DNA from: Thalassobius vesicularis
GTDB lineage: Bacteria; Pseudomonadota; Alphaproteobacteria; Rhodobacterales; Rhodobacteraceae
Assembly (NCBI RefSeq): GCF_004799325.1
Contig: NZ_SSMD01000001.1
Coordinates: forward strand, 620,001 to 684,000
DNA: 64,000 nucleotides
Direction: 5' to 3'
This document shows positions 30,283 through 39,764 of this stretch, one piece after another. The position numbers and the translations under genes were made by a program. Numbering within the stretch: the first letter of the stretch is position 1; every line of letters begins with the position of its first letter. Under the pieces are notes generated by a model that made no database searches, had not been told where the DNA came from, and saw only the letters and a program-made list of their open reading frames with translations.

Positions 30283-31161
30283 ATGACCGTCTGGAATCTC
30301 GGGTCTATCAATGCCGATTACGTCTATCGGGTGCCGCATCTGCCGGCCCCCGGTGAGACGATCGCCGCTGCCTCGTTAGAGCGTGGTTTGGGCGGCAAAG
30401 GCGCGAACATGTCCGTCGCGGTCGCCCGCGCCGGAGCCCGTGCGGCGCATATCGGGGCGATTGGACCGGACGGGCGCTGGGCGGTCGAGCGGCTGACGGA
30501 ATACGGCGTCGATACGCGCTGGATCCGCGAGGTGTCGCATCCCACGGGCCATGCGATCATCAACGTCGATGACAACGGCGAGAATGCCATCGTCATCTAT
30601 CCCGGAGCGAACCGGGACATCCCGGAATCGGTGGTTGGCCTGGCGCTGGCCGAGGCGCATCCGGGCGACACCCTGCTGATGCAGAACGAGACCAACAAAC
30701 AGCGGTTTGCGGCTGAAATAGGCTCGCAACTGGGGTTGAAGATCGTCTACGCGGCGGCGCCGTTTTCGGTGGCGGCGGTGACGGCGATCATGCCGAAACT
30801 GGACATGCTGATCCTGAACGCGGTCGAGATGGAGCAGCTGCATTCCGCCACCGGGCTGATGCCGGGGCCGCAGATGGGTGTGAAAACCGTGTTGGTCACT
30901 CGCGGGGCCGAGGGCTGTCTGTTGTTCGAGAAATCGCGCGACTGGGCCCCTCGCAAATTCCCCGCCCGCAAAGTGGTTCCGGTGGATACGACCGGGGCCG
31001 GGGACACGTTCACGGGCTATGTACTGGCCGGGCTGGATCGCGGAATGCCGATCGAACAAGCCATCGACCTGGCCACCCGCGCCGCCGCGCTGATGGTGAC
31101 GCGCAAGGGGACGGCGGATGTCATCCCCGATCTGCGCGACGTGCAGGGTTTCAGTGGGTAA
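30283..31161 (+). CDS. PfkB-family carbohydrate kinase (ribokinase-like)
   Basis: 292 residues. The N-terminal signature [28 protein letters not shown] and the C-terminal motif [18 protein letters not shown], with the catalytic aspartate, define the PfkB family. The first motif matches ribokinases best. The substrate is not fixed by sequence alone. It follows maeB on the same strand with a 15 bp gap, so probably the same transcript. Its 3' end overlaps msrA by 11 bases in convergent orientation. Confidence 0.88.
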   Translation: MTVWNLGSINADYVYRVPHLPAPGETIAAASLERGLGGKGANMSVAVARAGARAAHIGAIGPDGRWAVERLTEYGVDTRWIREVSHPTGHAIINVDDNGENAIVIYPGANRDIPESVVGLALAEAHPGDTLLMQNETNKQRFAAEIGSQLGLKIVYAAAPFSVAAVTAIMPKLDMLILNAVEMEQLHSATGLMPGPQMGVKTVLVTRGAEGCLLFEKSRDWAPRKFPARKVVPVDTTGAGDTFTGYVLAGLDRGMPIEQAIDLATRAAALMVTRKGTADVIPDLRDVQGFSG

Positions 31162-31795
31162 AGGCCGCGGCCTTGCCCCAAAGCTGTTTCACCCGCTGAT
31201 CCCGCCCGCAGGCTTCGCGGTATAGGCGGTAGGCCGTGGACTGCTGAACCGGGCCAAAGCGGGTGATCCGCAGGCCGGACCCTTTGTAGTAATTCTGGTG
31301 ATACTCCTCGGCAGGCCAAAAGGTTTTCGCCGGCAGGATGGGCGTCACGATTGTCTTGCCCAACGCCTTTTGCGCATCGGCCTTTGCAGCCTCGGCAAGG
31401 GCTTGTTCAGCTGGATTAGAGACGAAAATCGCCGTGCGGTAGCTGTCGCCGCGATCACAGAACTGCCCGCCCGCATCGGTGGGATCGACCGAGCGGAAGA
31501 ACAGCCCCAGCAGGGTTTCACGGGAAACAACACCGGGGTCAAAGGTGATCTGCACGGCCTCATAATGGCCGGTGCCGCCGCGAGTGACTTGCTTGTAACT
31601 GGGATTGTCGACCGTGCCGCCGGTATAGCCCGAGGTGACCTCGGACACACCTTTGACCTTTTCGAAATCGCTTTCGACGCACCAGAAACAGCCGCCCGCG
31701 ACGGTCAGCGTGTCGGCTTGGGCGGTGCGGCACTCCAACAACACGCCGACCAGCATTGCGGCGACCAGAAGGACGGGTTTGAAGGTGTTGGTCAT
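31151..31795 (-). CDS. msrA: Peptide methionine-S-sulfoxide reductase MsrA, exported form
   Basis: 214 residues from ATG 31795 with AAGGGG upstream. A signal peptide ([22 protein letters not shown]) precedes the catalytic motif [29 protein letters not shown] and [11 protein letters not shown] are standard MsrA segments. It reduces methionine-S-sulfoxide, here apparently in the periplasm. The cysteine in LLEC is not a lipobox because position -1 is glutamate. A one-domain enzyme, not fused to MsrB. Confidence 0.93.
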   Translation of the reverse strand: MTNTFKPVLLVAAMLVGVLLECRTAQADTLTVAGGCFWCVESDFEKVKGVSEVTSGYTGGTVDNPSYKQVTRGGTGHYEAVQITFDPGVVSRETLLGLFFRSVDPTDAGGQFCDRGDSYRTAIFVSNPAEQALAEAAKADAQKALGKTIVTPILPAKTFWPAEEYHQNYYKGSGLRITRFGPVQQSTAYRLYREACGRDQRVKQLWGKAAAFTH

Positions 31796-31940
31796 GGCGA
31801 AATCCCCTTTCGCGGCCAGAATGTGTGGTGCCCGAGGGCGGGCCAATCCCCGTAATCATTTGTCACGCAAGGGTGAGGGCGCGTGAAGGCGCTTGCATCA
31901 TGCGCGTCGCACCGTAGCCTGACCGCAAAGGAGAGCGCGC

Positions 31941-32849
31941 ATGACCGATCACGTCACCACCCACCAGGCCGAAGAGGACGCCCGCAACGACCAGATCCTG
32001 ATCTACCTGAACGGGCAGATCGTGCCGAAAGAGGCGGCCAAGGTCTCGGTCTATGACAGTGGGTTCATGCTGGGCGACGGCGTGTGGGAGGGGCTGCGGC
32101 TGTACAACGGCACCTGGGCGTTTCTGGACGACCACATGGACCGGTTGTTCGAAGCTGCCAAGGCGATTGATCTGGACATCGGGATGACCCGAGAACAGGT
32201 GATTTCCGCCTTGTTAGAGACACAAAAGGCCAACGGGATGGTCGCGGATGCCCATGCGCGGCTGATGGTGACGCGCGGGGTGAAGGTGCGGCCGTTCCAG
32301 CATCCCTCGCTGTCCCGATCGGGGCCGACGGTGGCGATTATCATCGAACATTCGCGCCCCTCGATCCCGCGTCCGATCACCTTGGCGACGGTGCCGCATA
32401 TCCGGGGACTGCCAATGAGCCAGGACCCGAAGCTGAACTCGCATTCCAAACTGAACTGCATTCTGGCCTGTATCGCGGCGGAAAAGGCGGGTGCGGATGA
32501 GGCGCTGATGCTGGACGTGCATGGGTTCGTGAACACGACCAACGCCTGCAACTTTTTCATCGTGCGGAAGGGGGCGGTTTGGACCTCGACCGGGGATTAT
32601 TGCATGAACGGAATCACGCGGGGGAAGGTGATCGCGCTGTGTCGGGCCAACGGAATCCCGGTGTTCGAGAGGAATTACTCGCTGGTCGATACCTACGGCG
32701 CGGATGAGGCGTTTCTGACCGGCACGTTCGGCGCGCAAACGCCGGTGGGCATGATCGACGGGCGGCAGATCGGGGACGGGCAGATGGGGCCGGTCACGAA
32801 ACGTCTGCGCGAATTGTACAAAGCCCTGATCGAGCAGGAGTGCGCCTGA
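31941..32849 (+). CDS. Class IV (fold type IV) PLP aminotransferase, atypical
   Basis: 302 residues. The substrate motif VYDSGFMLGDGVWEGLRLY, the PLP lysine K170 in SHSKLNCILA, and the phosphate-binding loop LTGTFGAQTP define aminotransferase class IV (BCAT/D-amino acid aminotransferase). The conserved glutamate that contacts the PLP pyridine nitrogen (GxVxE in family members) is replaced: the sequence is HGFVNTTNACN, putting threonine 199 at that position. This suggests a changed reaction or an unusual subclass. The TGA overlaps the ATG of the next gene by one base, so they are tightly coupled. Whether it acts on branched-chain or D-amino acids cannot be decided. Confidence 0.85.
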   Translation: MTDHVTTHQAEEDARNDQILIYLNGQIVPKEAAKVSVYDSGFMLGDGVWEGLRLYNGTWAFLDDHMDRLFEAAKAIDLDIGMTREQVISALLETQKANGMVADAHARLMVTRGVKVRPFQHPSLSRSGPTVAIIIEHSRPSIPRPITLATVPHIRGLPMSQDPKLNSHSKLNCILACIAAEKAGADEALMLDVHGFVNTTNACNFFIVRKGAVWTSTGDYCMNGITRGKVIALCRANGIPVFERNYSLVDTYGADEAFLTGTFGAQTPVGMIDGRQIGDGQMGPVTKRLRELYKALIEQECA

Positions 32850-33562
32850 TGCGGATCGCGATGTGGTCTGGCCCGCGGAACCTGTCCACGGCGATGATGT
32901 ATTCGTTCGGCGCACGGTCCGATTGCGCCGTGGTGGATGAGCCGTTCTACGGCCCGTATCTGCGGATGACCGGGTTGGACCATCCGATGCGCGCGGAAAT
33001 TCTGGCCTCGCGTCCCGAGGGGGTCGAGGAGGTTGCGGCGTCGCTAACAGGCTCTATTCCAGCCCAAAAGCCGCATTTTTACCAGAAACACATGACCCAA
33101 CACATGATCCCAGGAATGCCGCGCGCGTGGATGGCCGAGGTGGTCAACGTGTTCCTGATCCGTCACCCCGCGCGGGTGATTGCCAGTTTTGGTGCGAAAT
33201 GGGACGGGTTCGGGCTGGAGGATATCGGCTTCACCCAGCAGACCGAGTTGTTCGATTACGTGCAGGCGTTGGGGCAGGTGCCGGTGGTGGTGGACAGCGC
33301 GGACATCCGGCGCGACCCCGGGGGGATGTTGCGCAAATTGTGCGACGCGATCGGGCTGGCGTTCGATCCGGCGATGCTGTCCTGGCCGAAAGGCGGGCAT
33401 CCGGCGGATGGCGTCTGGGCCGCGCATTGGTACGGGGCGGTGCATGGCTCGACCGGGTTTGCGCCCGCCGAGGGGGCGTTGCCGGAACTGACAGGAAAGG
33501 CGGCGGACCTGCTGGAGCAGGCGCTGCCGCATTACGAGCGGTTGGCGAAAATCAGGCTCTAA
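32849..33562 (+). CDS. Sulfotransferase-family P-loop protein
   Basis: 237 residues from ATG 32849, with AGGAG eight bases upstream; a GTG at 32840 lies on the ribosome binding site and is rejected. WSGPRNLSTAMMYSF is the 5' phosphosulfate-like P-loop and FLIRHPARVIASF matches the 3' phosphate-binding segment of sulfotransferases. The rest is not typical of any named sulfotransferase subgroup I know. It is fused by a one-base overlap to the preceding aminotransferase, so the two probably act on one pathway. No membrane segment or signal peptide. Confidence 0.75.
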   Translation: MRIAMWSGPRNLSTAMMYSFGARSDCAVVDEPFYGPYLRMTGLDHPMRAEILASRPEGVEEVAASLTGSIPAQKPHFYQKHMTQHMIPGMPRAWMAEVVNVFLIRHPARVIASFGAKWDGFGLEDIGFTQQTELFDYVQALGQVPVVVDSADIRRDPGGMLRKLCDAIGLAFDPAMLSWPKGGHPADGVWAAHWYGAVHGSTGFAPAEGALPELTGKAADLLEQALPHYERLAKIRL

Positions 33563-33840
33563 AGCAGGTCTTTCAGCTTCATCGCAACCGCCGGATTGCC
33601 GGACAGTTTGATCTTGCCCATCATCAGGGCGGTCATCGGGTTCAGCTTGCCCTTGATCAGCTTTTCGACGTTTTCGACGGACATTTTCAGGGTCACATCC
33701 GTCTCGCGATCTTCAAGCGAGACATCGCCGCCGCCGATCACCAGCACGCCGTCGTCGCCGCAATCGAATTTCAGGCTGTCGGCAAAGGCGCTGGATTGAA
33801 CCCCGGCGCGGATCATCTGAGCGATTTCGGCTAGCGTCAT
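33559..33840 (-). CDS. SCP2 sterol-binding-domain protein
   Basis: 93 residues from ATG 33840, with GGGGGA seven bases upstream; a TTG at 33852 is possible. It is one SCP2 domain (FDCGDDGVLVIGGGDVS, LIKGKLNPMTALMMGKIKLSG). Such small bacterial proteins bind lipids or hydrophobic ligands; the role is unknown. Its end overlaps the sulfotransferase-like gene by four bases in convergent orientation. Confidence 0.9.
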   Translation of the reverse strand: MTLAEIAQMIRAGVQSSAFADSLKFDCGDDGVLVIGGGDVSLEDRETDVTLKMSVENVEKLIKGKLNPMTALMMGKIKLSGNPAVAMKLKDLL

Positions 33841-33856
33841 GGTGTCCCCCAAAATG

Positions 33857-33889
33857 CAAAACGCCCCCGAGAGATACGGAGGCGTTTCA
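33857..33889 (-). terminator. Rho-independent terminator after argG
   Basis: On the minus strand ACGCCTCCG pairs with CGGGGGCGT (one G-T pair) across a seven-base loop and is followed by TTT. It sits 39 bases after the argG stop and before the SCP2 gene. Confidence 0.75.
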
Positions 33890-33927
33890 TATTCAACAAT
33901 TCTAACCTTGGGGCAGGTGCCGCCAAG

Positions 33928-35154
33928 TCAGCCCTTCAGGCGCTGGTTGCGTGCGGCCAGCAGCTTCAGGCGCAGTGCGTTCAGCTGGATGAAGCCAGCG
34001 GCGTCCTTCTGATCGTAGGCGCCTGCGTCTTCTTCAAACGTCACGTGGGCCTCGGAGTACAGCGAGTGATCCGACCAACGGGCAACGGTGAAGGCCGCGC
34101 CTTTGAACAGGCGGACGCGGACGGTGCCGGTGACGTGTTCTTGCGACTTGTCGATCAGGGCCTGCAGCATCTCACGCTCGGGCGAGAACCAGAAGCCGTT
34201 GTAGATCAGCTCGGCGTAGCGGGGCATGATCGAGTCCTTCAGGTGGCCTGCGCCGCTGTCCAGGGTGATCTGTTCGATGCCGCGGTGTGCCTCTAGCAGG
34301 ATGGTGCCGCCGGGGGTTTCGTAGATGCCGCGCGACTTCATGCCAACGAAACGGTTTTCAACGAAGTCCAGACGGCCGATGCCGTGACGTTTGCCGTACT
34401 CGTTCAGCTTGGTCAGGATGGTGGCCGGGCTCATCGCTTCGCCGTTGATGGCGACGGCGTCGCCCTTTTCAAAGGTGATCTCGATGTATTCGGGTTCGTC
34501 CGGCGCGGTGATCGGATCGTCGGTGCGCTGGTAGACGTAATCGGGCGCCATGTCGGCGGGGTTTTCCAGAACCTTACCCTCGGACGAGGTGTGCAGCAGG
34601 TTCGCGTCGACCGAGAACGGAGCCTCGCCGCGCTTGTCCTTGGCGATCGGGATCTGGTTCTTCTCGGCGAAGTCGATGAGCTTCGTGCGCGAGGTCAGAT
34701 CCCACAGACGCCAGGGTGCGATCACCTTGATGGCGGGGTTCAGGGCGTAGGCGCTGAGTTCGAAACGCACCTGGTCGTTGCCCTTGCCGGTCGCGCCGTG
34801 AGCGACGGCGTCGGCGCCGGTTTCATGGGCGATCTCGACCAAACGCTTGGAGATCAGCGGACGCGCGATCGAGGTGCCCAGCAGGTACAGGCCTTCGTAG
34901 ACGGCATTTGCGCGGAACATCGGGAACACGAAATCGCGCACGAATTCCTCGCGGACGTCTTCGATGTAGATGTTCTCGGGCGCGATGCCCAGCATCTCGG
35001 CCTTTTTGCGGGCGGGCTCCAGCTCTTCGCCCTGGCCCAGATCGGCGGTGAAGGTCACCACTTCGCAACCGTATTCGGTTTGCAGCCACTTCAGGATGAT
35101 CGAGGTATCGAGGCCACCGGAATAGGCCAGGACGACTTTCTTGGGCGCGGACAT
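33928..35154 (-). CDS. argG: Argininosuccinate synthase
   Basis: 408 residues, normal length. The PP-loop ATP-binding motif is [16 protein letters not shown], with [14 protein letters not shown] next. It joins citrulline and aspartate for arginine synthesis. AAGGGG precedes the ATG. A terminator follows, so it is probably transcribed alone. It is divergent from ilvA across 105 bp; that gap must hold both promoters. Confidence 0.97.
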   Translation of the reverse strand: MSAPKKVVLAYSGGLDTSIILKWLQTEYGCEVVTFTADLGQGEELEPARKKAEMLGIAPENIYIEDVREEFVRDFVFPMFRANAVYEGLYLLGTSIARPLISKRLVEIAHETGADAVAHGATGKGNDQVRFELSAYALNPAIKVIAPWRLWDLTSRTKLIDFAEKNQIPIAKDKRGEAPFSVDANLLHTSSEGKVLENPADMAPDYVYQRTDDPITAPDEPEYIEITFEKGDAVAINGEAMSPATILTKLNEYGKRHGIGRLDFVENRFVGMKSRGIYETPGGTILLEAHRGIEQITLDSGAGHLKDSIMPRYAELIYNGFWFSPEREMLQALIDKSQEHVTGTVRVRLFKGAAFTVARWSDHSLYSEAHVTFEEDAGAYDQKDAAGFIQLNALRLKLLAARNQRLKG

Positions 35155-35259
35155 CGTTTTCCCCTTAATTCGCTTGCTCAGAGGCGATTATCGGGTTTTG
35201 CGGGGGTAAGCAAGGTCAGGGGCTTGCAGAGGCAGCAAAGCTGCGTCACTGATTTTGAA

Positions 35260-36498
35260 ATGAGCCAGTTCCAGATCAATGCCCAAGCGGCCGAGCGCGC
35301 CATGCGCGAGGTTTTCCCCGCCACTCCGCTTTTGCGGAACGCCCATCTGTCGGATCGCTATGGCGCCGACATCTGGCTGAAGCGCGAGGATCTGTCGCCG
35401 GTGCGGTCGTACAAGATTCGCGGCGCGCTGAATGCGATGCGCAAGGTGCTGGCCGATGATCCGACGCAAAGCGTGTTCGTTTGTGCCAGCGCGGGCAACC
35501 ATGCGCAGGGCGTGGCGTTCATGTGCCGGCATTACGGGGTGCGGGGCGTGATCTTCATGCCGGTGACGACTCCGCAGCAGAAGATCCAGAAGACCCGGAT
35601 TTTTGGCGGCGAAAATGTCGAAATCCAGTTGGTTGGCGACTATTTCGACGACACTCTGGCCGCGGCCAAGGAATATTGCGCGGCCGAGGGGGCGTATTTC
35701 CTGTCGCCCTTCGACGATGATGACGTGATCGAGGGGCAGGCGACGGTTGCTGTCGAGCTGATGGAGCAGCTGGGGCGCGCGCCCGATCACATCCTGCTGC
35801 CCGTCGGTGGCGGAGGTCTGTCGGCCGGCATTCGCAGCTATCTGGGTGACGGTCCGCATTACACCTATGTAGAACCGGCGGGCGGCGGCAGTCTGTTGGC
35901 GGCTTTGGTCGCGGGGCGGCCCGTGGTGCTGGACAAGATCGACACGTTTGTGGACGGCGCGGCGGTGGCCTGCATCGGGCAAAAGACGTTTGCGCGGCTC
36001 TCGGATGTGGAACCGCTGGACGTGATCCTGGCCCCCGAAGACCGGATTTGCACGACGATCCTGGACATGCTGAACGTCGAAGGCATCGTGTTGGAGCCCG
36101 CAGGCGCCCTGGCCGTGGATGCGTTGACCGACGTGGCCGACCAGATTCGCGGCAAGACGGTGGTCTGCGTCACCTCGGGCGGGAATTTCGATTTCGAGCG
36201 GCTGCCAGAGGTGAAGGAACGCGCCCAACGCTATTCGGGCGTGAAGAAGTATTTCATTCTGCGCCTGCCGCAGCGCCCCGGCGCGCTGAAGGATTTCCTG
36301 AAGATCCTGGGCCCCGACGACGATATCGCGCGGTTCGAGTATCTGAAGAAAACCGCCCGCAACTTCGGCTCTGTCCTGATCGGGATCGAGACGACCAAGG
36401 CGCAGAATTTCCGGATTCTGTTCGCCCGACTGGATGCGGCCGGGTTCACCTATCGCGATATTACCGGCGACCAGATTCTGGCAGAATTCCTGATCTAA
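35260..36498 (+). CDS. ilvA: Threonine ammonia-lyase (threonine dehydratase), biosynthetic
   Basis: 412 residues from ATG 35260. Upstream in-frame sequence overlaps argG and is not coding. The PLP lysine is in RSYKIRGALNAM, and the phosphate-binding glycine loop is GGGGLSAGI. The C-terminal 85 residues (KYFILRLPQRPGALKDFLKIL) form a single ACT-like regulatory domain, so this is the short feedback-regulated form. It makes 2-oxobutanoate for isoleucine synthesis. The stop overlaps the convergent Hpt gene by four bases. Confidence 0.94.
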   Translation: MSQFQINAQAAERAMREVFPATPLLRNAHLSDRYGADIWLKREDLSPVRSYKIRGALNAMRKVLADDPTQSVFVCASAGNHAQGVAFMCRHYGVRGVIFMPVTTPQQKIQKTRIFGGENVEIQLVGDYFDDTLAAAKEYCAAEGAYFLSPFDDDDVIEGQATVAVELMEQLGRAPDHILLPVGGGGLSAGIRSYLGDGPHYTYVEPAGGGSLLAALVAGRPVVLDKIDTFVDGAAVACIGQKTFARLSDVEPLDVILAPEDRICTTILDMLNVEGIVLEPAGALAVDALTDVADQIRGKTVVCVTSGGNFDFERLPEVKERAQRYSGVKKYFILRLPQRPGALKDFLKILGPDDDIARFEYLKKTARNFGSVLIGIETTKAQNFRILFARLDAAGFTYRDITGDQILAEFLI

Positions 36499-36827
36499 GC
36501 GGCGAATCGCACCTCCAACTCCTCTAGGAACAGGTGGCGCGAGGCGTCGAAGCTGGCCAGGATCGCGGGGACGTTCACCTTGTCCGCGTCGCCATTCGCG
36601 GCCTGACGTTCGCCGATATGGCACTGCTCGGAAAAGTCGGCGAAACCCAGGTTCAATGCGCTGCCTTTCAGGAAATGAAGGGCGCATTCCAATTTGTCCT
36701 TGGGAAGGCCGGCGCGGAGTTTGGCGATCACCTCCTGCACCTCCTCAAGGAACAGGTCGACCACCTCGCCGAAATCGTCGGCGCCGATCTGATCGCGCAA
36801 TTCTGCGACTCTGGCCCAGTCAATCAT
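36495..36827 (-). CDS. Hpt (histidine phosphotransfer) domain protein
   Basis: 110 residues from ATG 36827 with AGGAGG upstream, a strong site. A single Hpt domain with the phosphorylation motif LHFLKGSALNLGF (HxxKGSxxxxG), the histidine being near residue 54. It is a phosphorelay shuttle with no catalytic activity of its own. It is divergent from the adjacent receiver-PP2C gene across 160 bp, which suggests a pair. It has no histidine kinase beside it. Confidence 0.9.
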   Translation of the reverse strand: MIDWARVAELRDQIGADDFGEVVDLFLEEVQEVIAKLRAGLPKDKLECALHFLKGSALNLGFADFSEQCHIGERQAANGDADKVNVPAILASFDASRHLFLEELEVRFAA

Positions 36828-36986
36828 GTCCTGCCTCCTTGCTCGGATCGGGTGCATGGTGACTTCAAACCCTTAACGAACGGTTTCAGTCCGAGAAATG
36901 TTTCAAATTGCGCGCGTTCACGCATCGTTAAGCCCCGCGCGGGTAAAACCGACCCCAGACAACACGGGCAAACCGCGGAGAAGAGG

Positions 36987-38267
36987 GTGCCGGAACCCGA
37001 GATGACATTGGATGGGGCAGCGCCACTTTCCGCGATCCGGAACGTTCTGATCGTGGACGACAGCCGGTTGCAGCGGCGCATTCTGGCGGCGTCGCTGGCG
37101 CGTTGGGGCTATGTCGTCACCGAGGCGGACAATGCCCTCGACGCGCTGGAAAAATGCGCCATCCAGCAGCCCGATCTGGTGCTGAGCGACTGGATGATGC
37201 CGGGTATGGACGGGTTGGAGTTTTGCCAGACGTTTCGGCAGATGCCGCGCGAAAGCTATGGCTATTTCATCCTGCTGACCTCGAAAACCGAGAAGGAGGC
37301 CGTGGCGCGCGGCCTGGATTGCGGGGCGGACGATTTCCTGACGAAGCCGGTGAACGCCGCCGAACTGCGCGCGCGGATCAATGCGGGCGAACGCATCCTG
37401 CGGATGGAGCGGGAACTGACCGAGAAGAACAAGCTGGTCAGCCACACACTGTCGCAGTTGCAGTCGATGTATGACGCGCTGGACAGTGACCTGGTCGAGG
37501 CGCGCAAGCTGCAACAATCGCTGGTGCGCGAACGGTATCGCGATTTTGGCGGCGCGCAGGTGTCGTTGATGCTGCGGCCAAGCGGGCATGTCGGCGGCGA
37601 TCTGGTGGGCATGTACCCGATCACGGACGAGCAGATCGGGATTTTTGCCATCGACGTGTCCGGGCACGGGGTCAGCTCGGCGCTGATGACGGCGCGATTG
37701 GCGGGGTATCTGTCCTCGGCCGCGCCGGACCAGAACATCGGCCTTGTCCGCGATGCCGAGGGGCGGGTGACGGCGCTGCCGCCGTCCGAAGTGGTCGAAC
37801 GGCTGAACACCATCGTGCTGGAGGAGATGGAGACCGAGCATTACTTTACCCTGATGCTGGCGATCATGGATCTGCCGACCGGTGCGGTGACGATGGTGCA
37901 GGCCGGACACCCCTATCCGGTGATGCAGCAGGCCGATGGCGTGTGCCGGATGATCGGAAATGGCGGCCTGCCGGTGGGCCTGTTGCCGGGCGCCACGTTC
38001 GAGGAAACCCAGATCGTGCTGGCACCGGGGGACCGGCTGCTGATCCATTCGGACGGGGTGACGGAATGCCCGACCGAGGATAACAGCCTGCTGTCCGAGG
38101 AGGGGTTGATCACCCTGATGAGCGACCTGAAGAACATCCGCGGGCAGGCCTTTATGGAGGCGCTGATCTGGCGGCTGGCGGATTTCGCCGAGACCGAGGA
38201 ATTTCCGGACGATGTTTCGGCGGTGCTGGTGGAATACACCGGGGGTTTAGATACGGCCGTTCAGTAG
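36987..38267 (+). CDS. Receiver domain fused to PP2C-type (SpoIIE/RsbU) phosphatase
   Basis: 426 residues from GTG 36987; the ATG at 37002 would shorten it by five. The receiver is at about residues 17-135 (VLIVDDSRLQRRIL, phosphorylatable aspartate in LVLSDWMMPGMDGLEF, K in LTKPVNAAELRARI). A helical linker follows (IRELEREL-like coil). The C-terminal PP2C/SpoIIE domain has GGDLVGMYPI, IFAIDVSGHGVSSALMTARL and LLIHSDGVTE for metal and catalysis. It likely dephosphorylates an anti-anti-sigma factor when phosphorylated by a phosphorelay, as in general stress systems. The Hpt gene beside it is a plausible phosphate donor. Confidence 0.9.
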   Translation: MPEPEMTLDGAAPLSAIRNVLIVDDSRLQRRILAASLARWGYVVTEADNALDALEKCAIQQPDLVLSDWMMPGMDGLEFCQTFRQMPRESYGYFILLTSKTEKEAVARGLDCGADDFLTKPVNAAELRARINAGERILRMERELTEKNKLVSHTLSQLQSMYDALDSDLVEARKLQQSLVRERYRDFGGAQVSLMLRPSGHVGGDLVGMYPITDEQIGIFAIDVSGHGVSSALMTARLAGYLSSAAPDQNIGLVRDAEGRVTALPPSEVVERLNTIVLEEMETEHYFTLMLAIMDLPTGAVTMVQAGHPYPVMQQADGVCRMIGNGGLPVGLLPGATFEETQIVLAPGDRLLIHSDGVTECPTEDNSLLSEEGLITLMSDLKNIRGQAFMEALIWRLADFAETEEFPDDVSAVLVEYTGGLDTAVQ

Positions 38268-38693
38268 CAGGCCAGCGAAATGCCGATCGCCCGAGTTGCC
38301 CAGGAAATCGGCGGCGTCGGCGATCGACATCCAGCAGGCGGTGTGGCCGGGCTCGGTCGGTGCGGCGACGGGGCGGATCGGGCGGGCGATGTAGATGGTG
38401 CACAGCTTCTCGGCCCAAAGCTCGTACTCGGGCATGAAAGTAAAGCGCCGGAACGCGCCCACGAGCTTGGGTGTCGAAATCAGCCAGCCGGTTTCCTCGT
38501 GTACCTCGCGGTGGAGGGCGGCGATCGGGTGCTCTCCGGCGTCGATACCGCCGCCGGGTAGCTGGTATTCGGGCCAGGGTTCGGCTTGGTGGGTCAGCAG
38601 CAACGCACCGTCTTGCGGCAGCAGGCAGTAGACGCCCGGACGACGGGTATATTTGACGCCGGGCAAGGGGGCCTGGCCGAACCGTCTGATCAT
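38247..38693 (-). CDS. Nudix hydrolase
   Basis: 148 residues from ATG 38693, preceded by AGGAGG; an in-frame start at 38732 is less likely. The Nudix box is GGGIDAGEHPIAALHREVHEETGW, in which G, EV and EE occupy the catalytic places. The substrate is unknown. Its 3' end overlaps that of the phosphatase gene by 21 bases in convergent orientation. Confidence 0.88.
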   Translation of the reverse strand: MIRRFGQAPLPGVKYTRRPGVYCLLPQDGALLLTHQAEPWPEYQLPGGGIDAGEHPIAALHREVHEETGWLISTPKLVGAFRRFTFMPEYELWAEKLCTIYIARPIRPVAAPTEPGHTACWMSIADAADFLGNSGDRHFAGLLLNGRI

Positions 38694-38777
38694 GCTGTGC
38701 CTCCTGAACCCTTGGTCTTCGCCTTGCGACACCTATATTGACGCGGTATGGCAGGGCAAGACCTGTAAGGAAACCCC

Positions 38778-39764
38778 ATGACTCTTGGAAATAAACTCGC
38801 TTGGGACGACACCGTTTTGCCGTTCCAGCTGGACAATGCGGATATTCGTGGTCGCGTCGCGCGGCTGGACGGCGTGCTGGATGGCGTGCTGAAACAGCAC
38901 GACTATCCCCCCGTGGTCGAGGCGCTGGTCGCAGAGATGACCCTGCTGACCGCCCTGATCGGCCAGACCGTCAAACTGCGCTGGAAACTGTCGTTGCAGG
39001 TGCAGTCGAACGGCCCGGTGAAGATGATCGCCACCGACTATTACGGCCCGAACGAGGAAGGCGAACCCGCCCGAATTCGCGCCTATGCGAATTACGACGC
39101 TGACGCACTGACCGATGGACCCGCGATGGAGCAGATCGGCAAAGGCTATTTCGCGATTCTGATCGACCAGGGCAAAGGCATGACCCCGTATCAGGGCCTG
39201 ACCCCGTTGGTCGGCCCGACGCTGGCCACCGCCGCCGAAGCGTATTTCGCGCAGTCTGAACAGCTGCCGACGCGGTTCTCGCTGAGCTTTGGCAAATCGA
39301 CCGAGCCGGGCGTGGGCGAACATTGGCGCGCGGGCGGCGTGATGCTGCAACACATGCCCAAAGCCTCGCCTTTTGCCAAAGGCACCGAAGCGACCGGCGC
39401 AGAGGGGCTGCTGCACGCCCGCGATCTGGTGGATGGCGACGATTACGAGAACTGGAACCGCGCCAACATCCTGCTGGATACGGTCGATGACCTGGAGCTG
39501 ATCGGCCCGTCGGTGCAACCCACCGACCTGCTGGTGCGCCTGTTCCACGAAGAGGCTCCGCGGGTGTTCGACTCGCAACCGGTGCGGTTCGGCTGCACCT
39601 GTTCCGAAGAACGTGTGCGCCAGACCATGTCGATCTACTCGCAAAAGGACATCGCCAAGATGACCAACGACGAGGGTCGCCTGACCGCCGATTGCCAGTT
39701 CTGCGGCGCGCATTACGATCTGGACCCGGCGACGCTGGGGTTCGAGGGCACCGGGAATGAGTGA
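38778..39764 (+). CDS. hslO: Hsp33 redox-regulated chaperone
   Basis: 328 residues. The C-terminal zinc site is present as CTCSEE and CQFC (CxC and CxxC). Its N-terminal domain begins with a canonical Hsp33 sequence. Under oxidative stress the zinc cysteines form disulfides and activate a holdase. TAAGGA precedes the ATG. The 3' end overlaps the next gene by eight bases, so a downstream run of hslO-nudix-cca is likely one operon. Confidence 0.95.
   Translation: MTLGNKLAWDDTVLPFQLDNADIRGRVARLDGVLDGVLKQHDYPPVVEALVAEMTLLTALIGQTVKLRWKLSLQVQSNGPVKMIATDYYGPNEEGEPARIRAYANYDADALTDGPAMEQIGKGYFAILIDQGKGMTPYQGLTPLVGPTLATAAEAYFAQSEQLPTRFSLSFGKSTEPGVGEHWRAGGVMLQHMPKASPFAKGTEATGAEGLLHARDLVDGDDYENWNRANILLDTVDDLELIGPSVQPTDLLVRLFHEEAPRVFDSQPVRFGCTCSEERVRQTMSIYSQKDIAKMTNDEGRLTADCQFCGAHYDLDPATLGFEGTGNE

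Noticed and set aside
27907-30339. 810-residue antisense frame over maeB
   Set aside because: Shadow frame; MaeB is clear on the other strand.
31514-31529. parS-like GGTTTCACGGGAAACA inside msrA
   Set aside because: Two mismatches, one of which breaks the central CACGTG. Not expected to bind ParB well.
34384-35259. Long in-frame extension upstream of ilvA
   Set aside because: It overlaps argG in antisense; the correct start is the ATG at 35260.
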